This document shows, piece by piece, positions 1-10,381 of a stretch of 64,000 nucleotides of DNA (positions are counted from its first letter, which is position 1; the number at the start of each line of letters is the position of its first letter). The stretch is from Humulus lupulus. Lineage: Eukaryota; Streptophyta; Magnoliopsida; Rosales; Cannabaceae. Under the pieces are notes generated by a model, which was not told the origin of the DNA, searched no databases, and saw only the letters and a list, made by a program, of their open reading frames with translations. Location: positions 93,157,868 through 93,221,867 of the forward strand of contig NC_084797.1 in assembly GCF_963169125.1 (NCBI RefSeq), in the 5' to 3' direction. A program made the translations under genes and the position numbers.

Positions 1-641
1 TTACTTGTTGCCTAAATAAGTATCGTAAACTCTGCTAGTCAATTCGTACCACAAATTTGCTGCCCAGCAGGTAAGGCCACCACTTAGCTACTGCATATAC
101 GATAGACATTAGTTCCTTTTCATAAACTGATTTTTTTTTTCTAGCTTGAACCCCCAAAACCTAACTGAAATAAGCAAATGGGCGTTGATTTTTAAGAAGT
201 ACAACCCTAATCTGTGTCCTGAAGCATCAGTTTCAATGACAAAAGGTTGAGAAAAATTTGGAAGTGCTAGCACGGGTACAGTCGTCATAGCTTCTTGTAG
301 CTTGCGGAGGGCTTATTCAGGTTCAGGTCCCCATTATAAGTTATCCTTCTTCAACTGATCAGTTAAAGGTTGTGCTATTCGGGCATAATTAGCCACAAAC
401 TTTCGATAATATCCCATGAGACCCAAGAATCCACGTAGACCCTTACGTGTTGTAGGAATCGACCATTCTAGCATAGCTGGAATTTTTTGGGGATCGGCTG
501 CCACTCCTTGCTGAGATATACTGTGCCCGAGATAATCTACTTGTCGCTGCCCAAATGCACATTTTTTTGGTTTGCATACAGTTTATGCTTGCAAAGGAGT
601 TCAAAAACTTGAGTCAAGTGCTGCTGGTGGAGCTGCAAAGT
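1..641 (-). pseudogene. RT C-terminal half and RNase H start (Ty3/gypsy)
   Basis: Reading minus from about 575 down gives RT thumb/connection wording: [17 protein letters not shown], then [18 protein letters not shown]. RNase H then starts with PFVIETDASGHRLG, which carries the first catalytic Asp of the fold in the DASG motif. Several in-frame stops are visible, one in the segment before PEPE and others after the DASG motif. It follows directly from the RT at 642-1232 after a frameshift just past the FFDD box. The fragment is truncated by the window edge. It is inactive as read. Confidence 0.8.
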
Positions 642-1232
642 CTAGTTGTAAACTAGTATGTCGTCGAAGAAGACGAGCACAAATTGATGCAGAAAAGGCC
701 GGAATATGTCATTCATTAAGGATTGGAATGTGGTGGGTGCATTGGTCAACCCGAAGGGCATCACAAGGAATTCGTAGTGGCCATCATGTGTTCGAAATGC
801 TGTTTTGTGCACATCCTCTTGTCGAACCCGGATTTGGTGATATCCTGATTTAAGATCCAATTTAGAAAAAATTAAAGCACCAGTGAGTTCATCTAAAAAC
901 TCATCAATAATAGGTATTGGAAACTTATCTGGAATTGTAACTTTATTAAGAGCACGATAATCGACACATAATCTCCATGAGCCATCCCTTTTTTTAACAA
1001 GCAAGACCGGACTAGAAAATGGACTAGTACTTGGTTGGATTATTCCCACAGTAAGCGTCTCTGTAATCAGTCTCTCAATCTCTAATTTTTGGGAGTATGC
1101 ATAGCGGTATGGCCTCATGCTTATGGGTGTTGTTCCTGGTTGTAGATTAATTGCCTGCTCATGCGAACGATTTGGGGGAAGTCCTACAGGCATATCAAAC
1201 ACATTAGAAAATTCAGTAAGGATTTTAGTCAA
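642..1232 (-). pseudogene. Reverse transcriptase, N-terminal and palm part (Ty3/gypsy)
   Basis: An open stretch of 196 codons covers RT fingers and palm. Visible blocks are [52 protein letters not shown] (first catalytic Asp in KLDL) and [15 protein letters not shown]. The catalytic FFDDILVYN lies at the end. The family uses RT to copy element RNA in cytoplasmic particles. The frame is lost right after FFDDILVYN, where the next bases encode connection motifs in another frame. It abuts the protease region upstream (4-base overlap of open frames). The catalytic residues are intact, but the gene as a whole is broken. Confidence 0.88.
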
Positions 1233-1740
1233 AAATTTTGGTACCTGGGTCCCGTACTATTGTTGTCTTGGCAGATGTAGTTGAATTCTAGAATGATGCC
1301 TTGTTTCTCCCTTTGAAGGGTCTTAGCCATGGTTTTTAGGGATACCAAAGATCTTTCCAGTGATGGGTCTCCTTTAATGACTACCGTACATTTGCCCAGC
1401 TGAATCTCCATTGTCTGTAGTCTCCAATCCACCCGTGTCATGCCCAGCGTCGCCAACCACTGTAGGCCCAGAATGATGTCCGCACTTCCTAGAGGCAGGG
1501 GAAAAAAATCATCTCTTACTTCCACACCTTGGAAATAAATTTGCAGGTTCTTACATATGCCTTCACACTTCATGGATTCGCCATTTCCCAATGTAACTCC
1601 ATAAGCTTTTGTTTAAGAAATTGGAAGCTATAATTGAGTGACCAAGGTCTTAGAAATGAAATTATGAGTGGCTCCTAAATCAAGGAGGATGATTACTTCT
1701 TTGGAGCCGAGGGTCCCCTTTATTTTCATGGTGGTAATGG
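1229..1740 (-). pseudogene. Aspartic protease region (Ty3/gypsy)
   Basis: Around 1740-1630 the minus strand reads KEVIILLDLGATHNFISK. This is the retropepsin active-site block, with the usual D-S/T-G replaced by D-L-G. After a stop, the frame at 1591-1229 continues with LGNGESMKCEGIC, then IILGLQWLATLG, the flap/C-terminal block of plant Ty3/gypsy proteases. The active-site Ser to Leu change and the stop between the two halves make activity unlikely. It lies between the gag zinc-knuckle region and RT, as expected for a Gag-Pol polyprotein. Confidence 0.78.
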
Positions 1741-1759
1741 TAGATAGTCCAGCCACGGA

Positions 1760-2983
1760 CTAGAAGGAAACAACCACGTTTTTGTTCACTTCTGTGGAGT
1801 CTAACACCAGATTTTCTTTCCCGTCTTCATCAGATTCTTGGTTAGAAATATTGTCTTCTATTTCTTCATGTACCATCAGCACTTGCATCTCCCACTTCTT
1901 GTAGCGATGGCCTGGAGACCACTTGTCATCACATCGGAAACACAACCATTTTTGCCTTTTTAGTAGGATTTCTGACTCTGTAAGCCGGCGAACAGCAGTG
2001 GTTGCTATGCTGGGTGAAGGTTTAACGGGCTTCAGGGAAGTATCATTGCAAGCTGATTTGTTGGTGTAGTTGTATCGCTGCCTTGCCACCCTATTCTTTT
2101 CCTCAATATGCTGAACAATTTCCATGGCCTCATCAACATTCCTCGGTCGCATGATCCGCAACTCAGCCCGTAGAGATGGGGTTAATCAATTTAAGAAAGT
2201 GCTCAATTGTACAGCTGGTTCAACCATTCCCAAGGGTTCCAGGAGCCTTATGAAAATTTTCTTATATTCTGAAACCGAACCTTCTGTTTGGCAGTCAAAA
2301 ATTGGTCGTACAGGGACCCTTCTTATTGATCTCGGAAATGTCGAAGCAACAACTTTTTCAATTCCTCCCAGCTGTGAATGTTCCTTTTGTTGCTTTCGTA
2401 TTGATACCATAATAAATCATCACTAGAAAATGAAATGAAGGCTGCCTCAACCTTCTCTTCTTCATCATACTCATGGCAAACAAAAATCTCTCTGCTTGCA
2501 TTATCCAACCATCTGGATTCTCACCATTAAAGGATGACATCTTCAACCTTTTGAGTCGATTCTCATGGCGACATCGATTTTTCTGCTGTCCACGGTCAAA
2601 GAAGCTGCCTCTTGAATTCCTACAACCCCTAAACACCAGTAGACCAACGCCTGATTCTTGAAGGCGGTTCTCTATGTTGGGGGTCACCTTGTGCTGCTGA
2701 TTCTCTGGGCTGACCCTTCTCCTGGCTACCAATAGCAGCATTGCCATCTTCCCTTGGCTCTTTGTGATTCTTTGACCTTTCTTGAATTTCCAAAAATGCT
2801 CTGAACTGTTGCTGTAGAGATTCTTGAAACTCATGTTAAGATTGTTGAAGGGTTTCTTGTAATTGCTGCTGAATGCTCTCCATGGAATTCTTGATGTCTG
2901 AAACTTCTGTCTTCAAGGTCTCCATTTCTTGTCCAAACTCTACAGTAGAGTCGCTCCACTCCCCAGTTTTCTTTGGGCCCATG
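1760..2983 (-). pseudogene. Gag with degenerate zinc knuckle (Ty3/gypsy)
   Basis: The likely start codon is at 2983 (MGPKKTGEWSDSTVEFGQ), followed by a Gln-rich coiled-coil segment with an early stop after QQLQETLQQS. The Retrotrans_gag core is spread over three frames: SSFNGENPDGWIMQAERF, LLWYQYESNKRNIHSWEEL, AVQLSTFLN, then RIMRPRNVDEAMEIVQHIEE. A knuckle near 1950-1880 reads CFRCDDKWSPGHRYKK. The last metal-binding Cys of CCHC is Tyr. An acidic tail (NISNQESDEDGKE) follows. Gag would form the particle and bind RNA. Frameshifts near 2160-2190 and 2360-2510 show decay. Confidence 0.82.
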
Positions 2984-3007
2984 TCCGCAATCACCGCACC
3001 AATTTGA

Positions 3008-3383
3008 TAGAATCTTCTTAGTTGAGAAGTAGACTATCTATTCTTGAACAAAGTTATATGAAATCCCTCACAGAAAACCTCTTTATTAAAAAAATAATAA
3101 TTACAATCAACTAGTATCTCCCACCACATCCTTTCGAGAGGGCTGCTCTCTCCCTAGAGCCTATTCTTTTATAATTTCCTCTACCCCTTTACAAATGAAT
3201 CTCCACCCCTACTTATAGGAACTGGTCAGACTAAAGAAACTACCAGCTAGGATCTCGAAAATAATTAATACAACTCAGTCCCTTTACATTATAAAATACA
3301 GCTGGATAAAAATAAAATAAACAAATTGTAATAATACTAATACAAACTATAAAGTATAGCTAAGATATAGGATAGTCCTAGGC
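3008..3383 (-). other. Probable 5' leader/LTR of the left gypsy fragment
   Basis: Upstream (minus sense) of the gag start the sequence reads CTATCA then AAATTGGTG, compatible with an LTR end (CA) and a degenerate primer site starting TTGG. No second LTR copy is in the window, so I could not fix the outer boundary. The stretch is AT-rich, has no ORF worth reporting and ends at the Tat fragment whose RT frame stops near 3384-3450. Weak assignment. Confidence 0.35.
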
Positions 3384-3638
3384 TTATGTGTCACGTGGCC
3401 TCCTAGTGTAAACTAACTTGACTGGAGGCTTATCATCCAACAACATAGGGTATTGAGCCACCCTCACAAGCTCATTCCCGAGAAGCTTGTCGACCTCTGC
3501 TTTTAATGCTTCCGCCCTTGTCGTGTCAAGAAATCTCATCTTTTGTTGTAGCAGAGCCACATTTGGATCAACGTTCAGGGCATGGAAAAATATGTTGAGA
3601 TCAATTCCCATCATGCCTAAATGGGATCGTGTGAGCAT
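3384..3638 (-). pseudogene. RT amino-terminal fragment (Tat)
   Basis: The block GMMGIDLNIFFHALNVDPN, then EALKAEVDKLLGNELVRVAQYP, matches the segment that precedes RT fingers in Tat polyproteins. After QYP the frame enters unrelated residues and stops at 3384. The RT palm is missing. It is separated from the protease frame (3675-4181) by a short gap with a stop, as in a decayed polyprotein. Confidence 0.72.
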
Positions 3639-3674
3639 GTCTTGGTTCTCATGAAGAAACGTTACTGCTGCTTC

Positions 3675-4181
3675 TCAGACCTCCGCCTTGAGGTTCCTCC
3701 CAACCTTGGTCTTCTTGTTCGGGTTGGCTTCGCCAAGAACAACTTCCTCTAATTCTTCCATGGGCTTGATTGTCATGTCCTCTCCAACCATGGGGTCTAA
3801 TTCATTTAGCTCCTCTTTCCCTTCGAGGATCACTTGGACCTCTATCTTCTTTAGAGGATTCTGTTCAAGGGCTACCTCAATCACCATTACTAGATGTTTA
3901 AGGGATACATTATAAAACTGACGGGCCTCTTTCTGGTCCCCATGAACCGTTCTAATTCTTGCCTCAGTAGGGAATTTCATGTAATGGTGTTTGACTGACG
4001 TGGCAACCATGAATTCCACCAAGGCAGGTTGGCCCATGTTGGCATTGTAAGCAGAGGAGAAATCAACTACTACAAACGTGCAGTACTTGAATGACTGTCT
4101 TGGTACTTCCCCATGTATTATCAATAACTTTATTTTCCCCATCGGGATCAATCCTTCACGTGAGAATCCAAATAGGGTCAA
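3675..4181 (-). pseudogene. Protease/spacer region of Tat polyprotein
   Basis: The 168-codon open frame reads GLIPMGKIKLLIIHGEVPRQ, then TFVVVDFSSAYNANMGQPAL, then HYMKFPTEARIRTVHGDQ. In Tat elements these blocks follow the protease active site and contain the C-terminal half of protease. The D-S-G-like active site would lie near 4250-4300 in another frame (the segment QILVDNRSSMNILFKQAL is recognisable in pieces). The spacer that follows is acidic (EGKEELNELDPMVGED), as usual before RT. Broken upstream by frameshifts. Confidence 0.75.
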
Positions 4182-4199
4182 GTTTCATGGGAGGAGATC

Positions 4200-5835
4200 A
4201 CTTGTTTTCAATCCTATATGTTCTAAGGCTTGCTTGAACAAGATGTTCATAGAACTCCTGTTATCCACTAGGATCTGAGCAACCATTTTGTTTGCAATCT
4301 GGCTCTCGATTACCAAGGGATCATGGTGGGGGGAAGTGCATTCTCCGAGCATATTACTCAGCGAACATGATGACTTGGTTTTTCATTCAGGGCAACTGCG
4401 TCGGGACTTGAACAAGTGCACGCCTCATCATCTTGATTGAGAGCCCACATGTATCTGTTTGCGCGAGCTCTGCAATGTCCCTCCGAGTTGAGTTCCTCTC
4501 GAGATGGTCCCCACTCTTCCAATCATGTGCGAGGAACCTTGAGCCATTAGTTATGTATCTGGAAGCCCAACGACGGCTCCTTGGGCTTGATTTTGGGTTG
4601 GTGCCACCACTTGATGCTGGAGAGGATTCAAGGGAACCTATGCTGGGCGAGCACCAACTTGGGTGTACTGGTGAAGGTGTCCCAATTTTATGAGATTTTC
4701 TATCTCATCTCAAAGTTGTTTTCATTCATTGGTATTGTGCCCAATGTCATTGTGGCACTTCACAATTTTATTGCGTCTTTGTTCTCGCGCTCTCTCCAGA
4801 AGGGCTGAGGCCTCTAGTGGTGGACTTGTTGTTTGGTGGCCAAGTACATGTTTTCCCGAGAATCAACCAATTCGGTGTACTTGGAGTATTGGGTCATGTA
4901 CTTTTCCTCCACGGCTTTCTTCATTTTCATGCTCCATTTGTTCTTACTCCTACACTTGCCACCACTTGGGCTCTCACTGAGTGTCATTGACTGGGATGGA
5001 GCAGTTGCTCTGGTACTAAAAGCATGCTAATAAGTGTTGAATCCAATGGGATTTTCTCCGTATCCCATGGACACGGCATTGTAACCCGCTTGTGGAGTAG
5101 TGATTATGCTTGTTTGTGCAAGAGTGTATTGTGAGAAATGAGAAGAATTTCAAGCTACAGTGGTAGGCATGCTAGGAGCTGGGACAGACACTGGAGCTCC
5201 AAAAGCCCCTATATGTGCATACTCCCAGTTAATAAACTCTTGGGCTCAACGAATAAAGTCGTCGAGCCTATGAGACTTGCGCCTTTGCACATCATCCCAT
5301 AGTGGAGAATCTTGTCAAATGCCAGCCTACAGGGCCATAAGCTGCTAGTCGTCATCTACTCTTTTAGTCCTCAAGGATTCCTCCTTGAAGGTCTCGAACG
5401 ACCATTGTTTGATGTTATCCAAGGCATTCACCTCAAAATTCACTTTTCTTGCAACAATGAATTGTCTTCGAAACTCTGAGGATAATTGGAACCTGACGTG
5501 GGTTAGACATGGCCTATGTTTCTTAAACCATTCATTAGTTGCTCTCGTTAAGGTTAACAGGAAGCAATCACATTTGGCGTCCTCGGAGACACGGTGGACC
5601 GACATCAATTGATTAAACTTTGAGTATGATCAGAAGGTTTCGCCATCTAGCTTCATGGGGTTATGTCGGGCACATGGCACTCTGTCTTCGTTCTCAAAGT
5701 CTGATTCATTGCCCTACCTCTTGGGCATTTTAAGGATAATTTTCCTCAAACTTTCTAGCTCTGGTTAGAGAGGATCGTTGTTGGCACTTTGTGCCGGACA
5801 GGGCTCGTGGTCGGGCATTGCGTCCTTTCTAAGAA
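4200..5835 (-). pseudogene. Gag of Tat fragment, frameshifted
   Basis: The best-preserved part is 5608-5345: MSVHRVSEDAKCDCFLLTL, then ATNEWFKKHRPCLTHVRF and LSSEFRRQFIV, the Retrotrans_gag core of Tat elements. Further on (minus, 5340 to 4640) a proline/serine linker gives way to a stretch readable as CHNDIGHNTNE, a Tat gag histidine/cysteine block, across frameshifts. Several stops occur. A plausible start is near 5806 (MPDHEPCPAQS), although two stops follow it. Decayed, non-functional. Confidence 0.72.
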
Positions 5836-5850
5836 CGTTAAGGTTGTCTC

Positions 5851-6084
5851 GAAAAAGGGATCAATTCTTGATATATAAAAACTCTACTGAAATTGTTCTC
5901 GACAATTTCACCCAGAGATTAATAAGATTGTCTCAAGGACTAGGTTGATTTTGACCACTGAACCACGTAAAAGTGTGAGTGTTTGTGATATCTTTCATTT
6001 GTTCAATCACGATTTAGCAAAAAAATCCTAATATCTCTATTGTCGGATTTCTTAATCCATTATTGGTGAAGAAATATGTCAATA
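5851..6084 (+). repeat. Truncated 5' LTR of the Tat element
   Basis: From GAAAAAGGGA at 5851 to GTCAATA at 6084 the sequence follows the 3' end of the LTR at 35323-36014 nearly base for base. It shares the segment around GTTTGTGATATCTTTC and CTATTGTCGGATTTCTTAATCC. About 450 bp of the LTR is missing on the left, where the inverted Tat fragment begins. No convincing primer-binding site follows it. Confidence 0.85.
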
Positions 6085-6151
6085 GATTAATGCTTTCATT
6101 GAGATCTTATTTGTGCTTAATCCCCCACGCAAGTTTCACCCAACACTCACC

Positions 6152-7704
6152 ATGGCGGTCTCTCGATCTATGCATGACAATGAGATGGAACAACCTGATG
6201 ATCAGGAGGTGCACTTTGCGGCCTTCCCCGCTAGAGAAGACTTAATTACTCAACATCGTCCTAGAAGCAACATTTTGGCCAAGACGATGCTGGGAGCTCA
6301 ACATCACTCCCACCAAATCCCCATCCAAGATATCTGACTAGTTAAGGAGCCATCTCGCTAAGGCCATCGAGATGGAAAAAGCCTAGTTAAGGAGCCTTGT
6401 TAATGAGCCATCTCGCTAAGGCTAACAAGAAAATTGAGGAGATCTTGGCTTCATTACCCCCTCTTGCAAACGATGTTAGCATCGAAAAGAGGCCAAGTGG
6501 GTCCCATAGGTCCCACAGGAATAATCGACCTAATCTTAGTCGCTCTGTCAGAACTACAACTTCGAACTCCATACCTTCAGAGCGGAATCAGTGAAATAAT
6601 CAAATTGCCAATACTCATAGGAATCATTGACCTCATGTCAGTCGATCTGTTCAAACTATGACCTCGAGCTCCGTGCCTTCTGAACATATCCCACAGAATA
6701 CTCAGCCCAACCCAACATGGCGAGCTGGGACCAATTCGAGGAGGCAAAACACCCCAGAAAATCCATTCGAACCACGGTCAGAATCTCCAGCACGGAGAAA
6801 TGGACTGGTCCTACCTCCAACCCGGCAAGTTGGGGTAGATCACGGACGAGCTAACCTAGTGCGCCCCAATGGAACAAGGATTGCTTCACCAATAAGACAT
6901 CCAATGTCACTGATTCGACATCCAACGCCACCTCGCCTACAGAGGAACGCTCCAGATCGAGGGGATAGCAGGAGAAATCCTCCTCCCTCAGAGGAAATTT
7001 ATATCCCATGCTCTTTCGCTAATAATTAAGGTCCTCGATCTCAACCATGAGGTGTAAGCTTTGCTAATGGAAGTTACATGATAGAGAGCCAGTGTGGAGG
7101 CAGACATGAGAGAGACCTGAGGAATCACTTGAGCTCCCCACAAAGTCTTCGTTCCAACCCACATCCCAACTTGCGTGATCATCTGAATTCACAAAGAGGA
7201 TATCCAGGTCACCACGATGATTTGAGCTATACTCAACACAAAGGAGATTTGTCTATCGTATGCGACAATGGTAATGTCCCACCTAACTAAGCTCAAGCTT
7301 GGAGGGAAAACAACCTATCTAACGTGTACAACAGGAGGGGAGCTGATAATAAACTCCCAAATAACTTAGATGTCAAGGATCCAACCCTTGAGTTACTCGC
7401 CTTAATGGAAGAATAGATGAAGAGACTCCTATCTAGAAATGGAGTCGATGATTGTGATTCTGATGAGGAGCTCAAGCCTTTTGTTCCAAAAATTGTGGCA
7501 GTTTCGTATCCTATTGGCTTTAGGACACCGACCATGCCTGCATATGACGGAAACATTGACCTGTCCAACCACCTTTGGACGTTCAACAAATTAATGATGG
7601 CCCACAACGTCGGGTTTGACTTAAGATGTATCTTGTTCCCTACAACTCTGACCGGACTGGCCAAATTGTGGTTCAATAAGTACAAAAAACATTCAATCAC
7701 TTCG
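6152..7704 (+). pseudogene. Gag of Tat element, N-terminal to core
   Basis: The likely start is at 6152 (MAVSRSMHDNEMEQPDDQ). A long disordered Pro/Arg/Ser-rich region follows (6400-7290, split by several stops). The Retrotrans_gag core is at 7417-7704: FVPKIVAVSYPIGFRTPTMP, YDGNIDLSNHLWTFNKLM, and TTLTGLAKLWFNKYKKHSI. The core is cut just after the segment that in related Tat gags continues to LxxEFxRxF, because at 7705 the sequence switches to RNase H. No zinc knuckle and no protease remain. Non-functional. Confidence 0.78.
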
Positions 7705-7772
7705 TGAGTAAAAGGCTTCTGGGAGCTGAGTCCAGATTGTTCCCCGCAACTCTGGCCGGACTGGCCAGCGCT
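7636..7772 (+). other. Patchwork junction between gag and RNase H
   Basis: Gag at 7636-7665 contains CAACTCTGACCGGACTGGCCA. At 7705-7735 the text is RNase H (AGTAAAAGGCTTCTGGGAGC, the same words as at 10590 and, with one change, 7820). At 7740-7768 gag wording returns (CAACTCTGGCCGGACTGGCC), then RNase H again from about 7769 (SAVLVQEEN). So gag, RNase H, gag, RNase H alternate within 140 bp. This is seen directly; template switching during reverse transcription is the inferred cause. Confidence 0.8.
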
Positions 7773-8590
7773 GTATTAGTTCAAGAGGAAAATTGGGTGC
7801 AAAAATCAGTGTACTACATGAGTAAAAGGCTTATGGGAGCTGATTCCAGATATCTTCTAATAGAAAAACTCGAGAAAACTCAAATTGTATTTCTAGTCAC
7901 ACACCCTCCATGTCTTAACTGGTCATTCTTTAAGGCAGGTCTTGCAAAAGCATGAAATATCAGGGCATTTACTTAAGTGGGCCATCCAACTAAGCCAGTT
8001 TGAGATATTTTATATGCCAAGTACAACAATCAAGAGTCAAGCGCTCGCTAATTTTGTGGCCGAATGCACAGGTTTTAAGGATGAGCTAATGAGAAAACCA
8101 TGCAAAAGTTTTAGAAACTCTTCGTTGATGGATCTTCTAACGAAAACGAATCTGAAGCTGAGATAATTTTTATCTACCTTGAGGGACATCGATTCAATAC
8201 ATCCCTGAGGTTCGGGTTCGAAGCATCCAACAATAAAGCAGAATACGAAGCTCTATTTGCAGGATTATGGGTGTTAAAAGAACTGAAAGAAAAATGCAAT
8301 CCAGTGTTATAGTGATTCTTAGCTCGTGGTTAATCAAATATTGGGGAAATATCAAGATCGGGGTATTAAAATGGTGGCTTATCTAGCTAAGGTTAAAGAT
8401 GAGTTATCTGAGTTCGAGTTTTGTTCCATTGAGTAGGTACCCCGCGAGCAGAACTCCAATGCTGATGCCTTAGCCCGACTCTCCACCACCAAAGAAGCGG
8501 ATGCATTAACCGTGGTCCCAGTAGATTTCTTAGAACAACCAAGCATAACGGAAGAATCAGTTGAGGTCAAAGTGATTGACACAAATTGAC
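7705..8590 (+). pseudogene. RNase H (dual type), first copy
   Basis: 7705-7955 encodes the usual Ty3 RNase H tail: ASAVLVQEENWVQKSVYYMS, then KRLMGADSRYLLIEKLE. 7942-8166 gives LKWAIQLSQFEIFYMPSTTI and QALANFVAEC. A second, archaeal-type RNase H follows at about 8100-8460 across frames: GHRFNTSLRFGFEASNNKAEYE, with SIQ-VL/CYSDS-like wording ahead of MVAYLAKVKDELSEFEF. A dual RNase H is an established mark of the Tat lineage. Stops and frameshifts at about 8166 and 8312 disable it. RT is absent upstream of this copy; the sequence jumps directly from gag. Confidence 0.8.
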
Positions 8591-8599
8591 CTGGATAAA

Positions 8600-9735
8600 C
8601 CCCATAGTGGAATACCTCACAACCGATAAACTATCAAATGTTCGAAAGGATGCAATAAAATTTTTATATAGGGTCCCACAATATATTATGGTTGAGGGAA
8701 TTCTATATCGATGAGGGCATTCGCCACCCTTCCTGCGGTGTATTTTTCCCAAAGAAGCACAGACTATCCTAGAAGAGATACATGAAGGATTCTGCGAAGA
8801 CCACGCTGGGGGGCAAAACCTAGTTCTAAAGATATTGAGACACATCTATTTTTGGCCTACACTAAAAAAGGATTCAGCCTCATACATACAGAAATGCGAC
8901 AAGTGACAATGCTTTGCCACGATTGCTCAGGCAGCGCCCATGGAGTTAACCATGATTTCATCCCACTGGCCATTTGCATTATGGGGGATCGACCTAATTA
9001 GTTCATTACCAATAGGAAAAGGAGGAGTTCGCTATGCAGTTGTCTTCATCGACTACTTTCTAAAGTGGGTCGAGGTCGAGCCTCTAGCGACCATAACCTC
9101 GAAGAAAATCCTGGATTTTGTCGTGAAGAACATCATATGTCATTTTGGGTTACTAAGCAAGATCGTGTCTAATAACGAAACTTAGTTTGATAGTGATCTT
9201 TTCACAAACTTTTGTGAAAAATACATCATAACCAAGAGTTTTCTCTTCAGTGGCATATCCGCGAGCTAATGGGCAGGTCGAGGCTGTAAATAAAACCCTA
9301 AAGGTGAGTTTAAAGAAGCGACTAGATGAAGCCAAGGGATTATGGCCCGAACAGGTCCCACAAGTACTTTGGGCCTATAGGACCTCACACGGCACCTCCA
9401 CGGGACACACTCCCTTCTCTTTAACCTTTGGAAGTGAGGCTATGCTCCCAATTGAAGCGTTAGTGACGATGCATAGAAATAAAACATTCGTTCAAGATCA
9501 AAACCACGAATTACTCAACACATCTCTGGATCTGAGAAAAAGAAAAGCATGAAGAGTCACGATTACAACTTGCCCATTATCAGTAAAGAATTACTCGTTA
9601 CTTTAACTCGAAGGTAAAAGGACGCATACTCGAGCTAGATGATTTGGTGCTTGGAAGGGTGTTTTTGACGAGTAAGGATCCTAACGATGGTGTATTGGGA
9701 CCGAAATGGGAAGGACCATACCAGACCTGTATTGT
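8600..9735 (+). pseudogene. Integrase, first copy (Tat)
   Basis: The zinc-binding HHCC part is at about 8760-8920: ILEEIHEGFCEDHAGGQN, then YFWPTLKKDSASYIQKCDK. The codon for the last Cys of CDKC is TGA. The catalytic core follows: WGIDLISSLPIGKGGVRYA (first Asp), VFIDYFLKWVEVEPL, IVSNNET (second Asp replaced by Asn) and AYPRANGQVEAVNKTLK (Glu present). Next come LWAYRTSHGTSTGHTPFSL and, frameshifted at about 9550, the C-terminal GPY block (LGPKWEGPYQTCIV). Stops at 8908, 9183 and 9266 and the D to N change make it inactive. At about 9735 it runs straight into RT. Confidence 0.85.
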
Positions 9736-10354
9736 TAACCCTGTTTTGGTCCCAAAACCCAATGGATAGTGGACAACTTGCATTGACTTCTCTGACCTCA
9801 ATAAGGCATGTCCTAAGGATTGTTTTTCACTACCTCGAATCGATCATTTGGTAGATGCAATAGCCGATCAAGAGCTCATGTCTTTCATGGACGCATATTC
9901 TAGATATAACCTGATTGCAATGAGTCCTGCAGTCCAAGAGCACACTAGCTTCATGATCGAGCATAACCTATACTGCTACAAGGTCATGCCATTTAGGCTG
10001 AAGAATGCTGGTGCAACGTACCAACAACTAGTTAACAAAATGTTCGTTAACCAGATTAGGAAAAACATGGAAGTGTATGTCAATGATATGCTCTTTAAAT
10101 CAAAGACTGTTAGTAATCATGTATCCAACCTGGAAGAATGTTTTTCCATGCTAAGGAAATATGACATGAAGCTAAAGTCTCATAAGTGCACCTTTGGGGT
10201 TTCTTTGGTAAAATTTTTGGGTTTCATAGTCAACACAAGGGGGATAGAGGTGAACTCAAAGAAGATCAGGTTAATGCCCTCACCTAGGTTGCGTAAAGAA
10301 GTACAAAGCCTAACTAGAAAAGTAGCGGCCCTAAACTGCTTCGTTTCAAAATAA
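9736..10354 (+). pseudogene. Reverse transcriptase placed after integrase (Tat)
   Basis: From 9736 the frame reads NPVLVPKPNG, a stop, then WTTCIDFSDLNKACPKDCF and RIDHLVDAIADQELMSFMDAY (first catalytic Asp). The palm continues YKVMPFRLKNAGATYQQLVN. The catalytic box is YVNDMLFKSK: the first Asp of YVDD is Asn. The thumb LVKFLGFIVNTRGIEVNSKK follows. It lacks the fingers N-terminus, because the text begins mid-domain at the integrase junction. RT-RNase H continues downstream in the normal order, so this is the start of a second pol segment. Confidence 0.87.
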
Positions 10355-10381
10355 ACTGAAAACTGTCTCCCGTTCTACAAC

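Larger units (their letters stand above)
1..3007 (-). mobile_element. Chromovirus-like Ty3/gypsy fragment, gag to RNase H
   Basis: On the minus strand the domains run gag (about 2983 to 1760), protease (about 1740 to 1400), RT (1232 to about 640), then the RT connection and start of RNase H (about 640 to 1). They are cut by the left window edge. The order gag-PR-RT-RH and the RT motif FFDD are those of Ty3/gypsy. The wording of the RT ([15 protein letters not shown]) is chromovirus-like; I did not assign a sublineage. Frameshifts and stops break it into short ORFs, so it is a dead copy. Integrase and the 3' LTR would lie left of the window. Confidence 0.85.
3384..5850 (-). mobile_element. Tat-lineage Ty3/gypsy fragment (gag, protease, RT start)
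   Basis: Minus-strand domains run gag (about 5830 to 4200), protease (4181 to 3675) and the first residues of RT (3638 to about 3450). The wording is typical of the plant Tat lineage (Ogre/Retand-like): FVVVDFSSAYNANMGQPAL, MKFPTEARIRTVHGDQKEAR, and EVDKLLGNELVR just before the RT. RT stops after about 25 residues where another sequence joins. The right end abuts, in inverted orientation, the truncated 5' LTR of the next Tat element at about 5850. Neither end shows an LTR, so this is a rearranged remnant. Its gag differs in wording from the gag of the neighbouring plus-strand Tat element, so it is not a simple inverted copy of it. Confidence 0.8.

Noticed and set aside
572..853. 93-codon plus-strand frame
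   Set aside because: It is the complement of the minus-strand RT, whose motifs are clear; no plus-strand homology was recognised.
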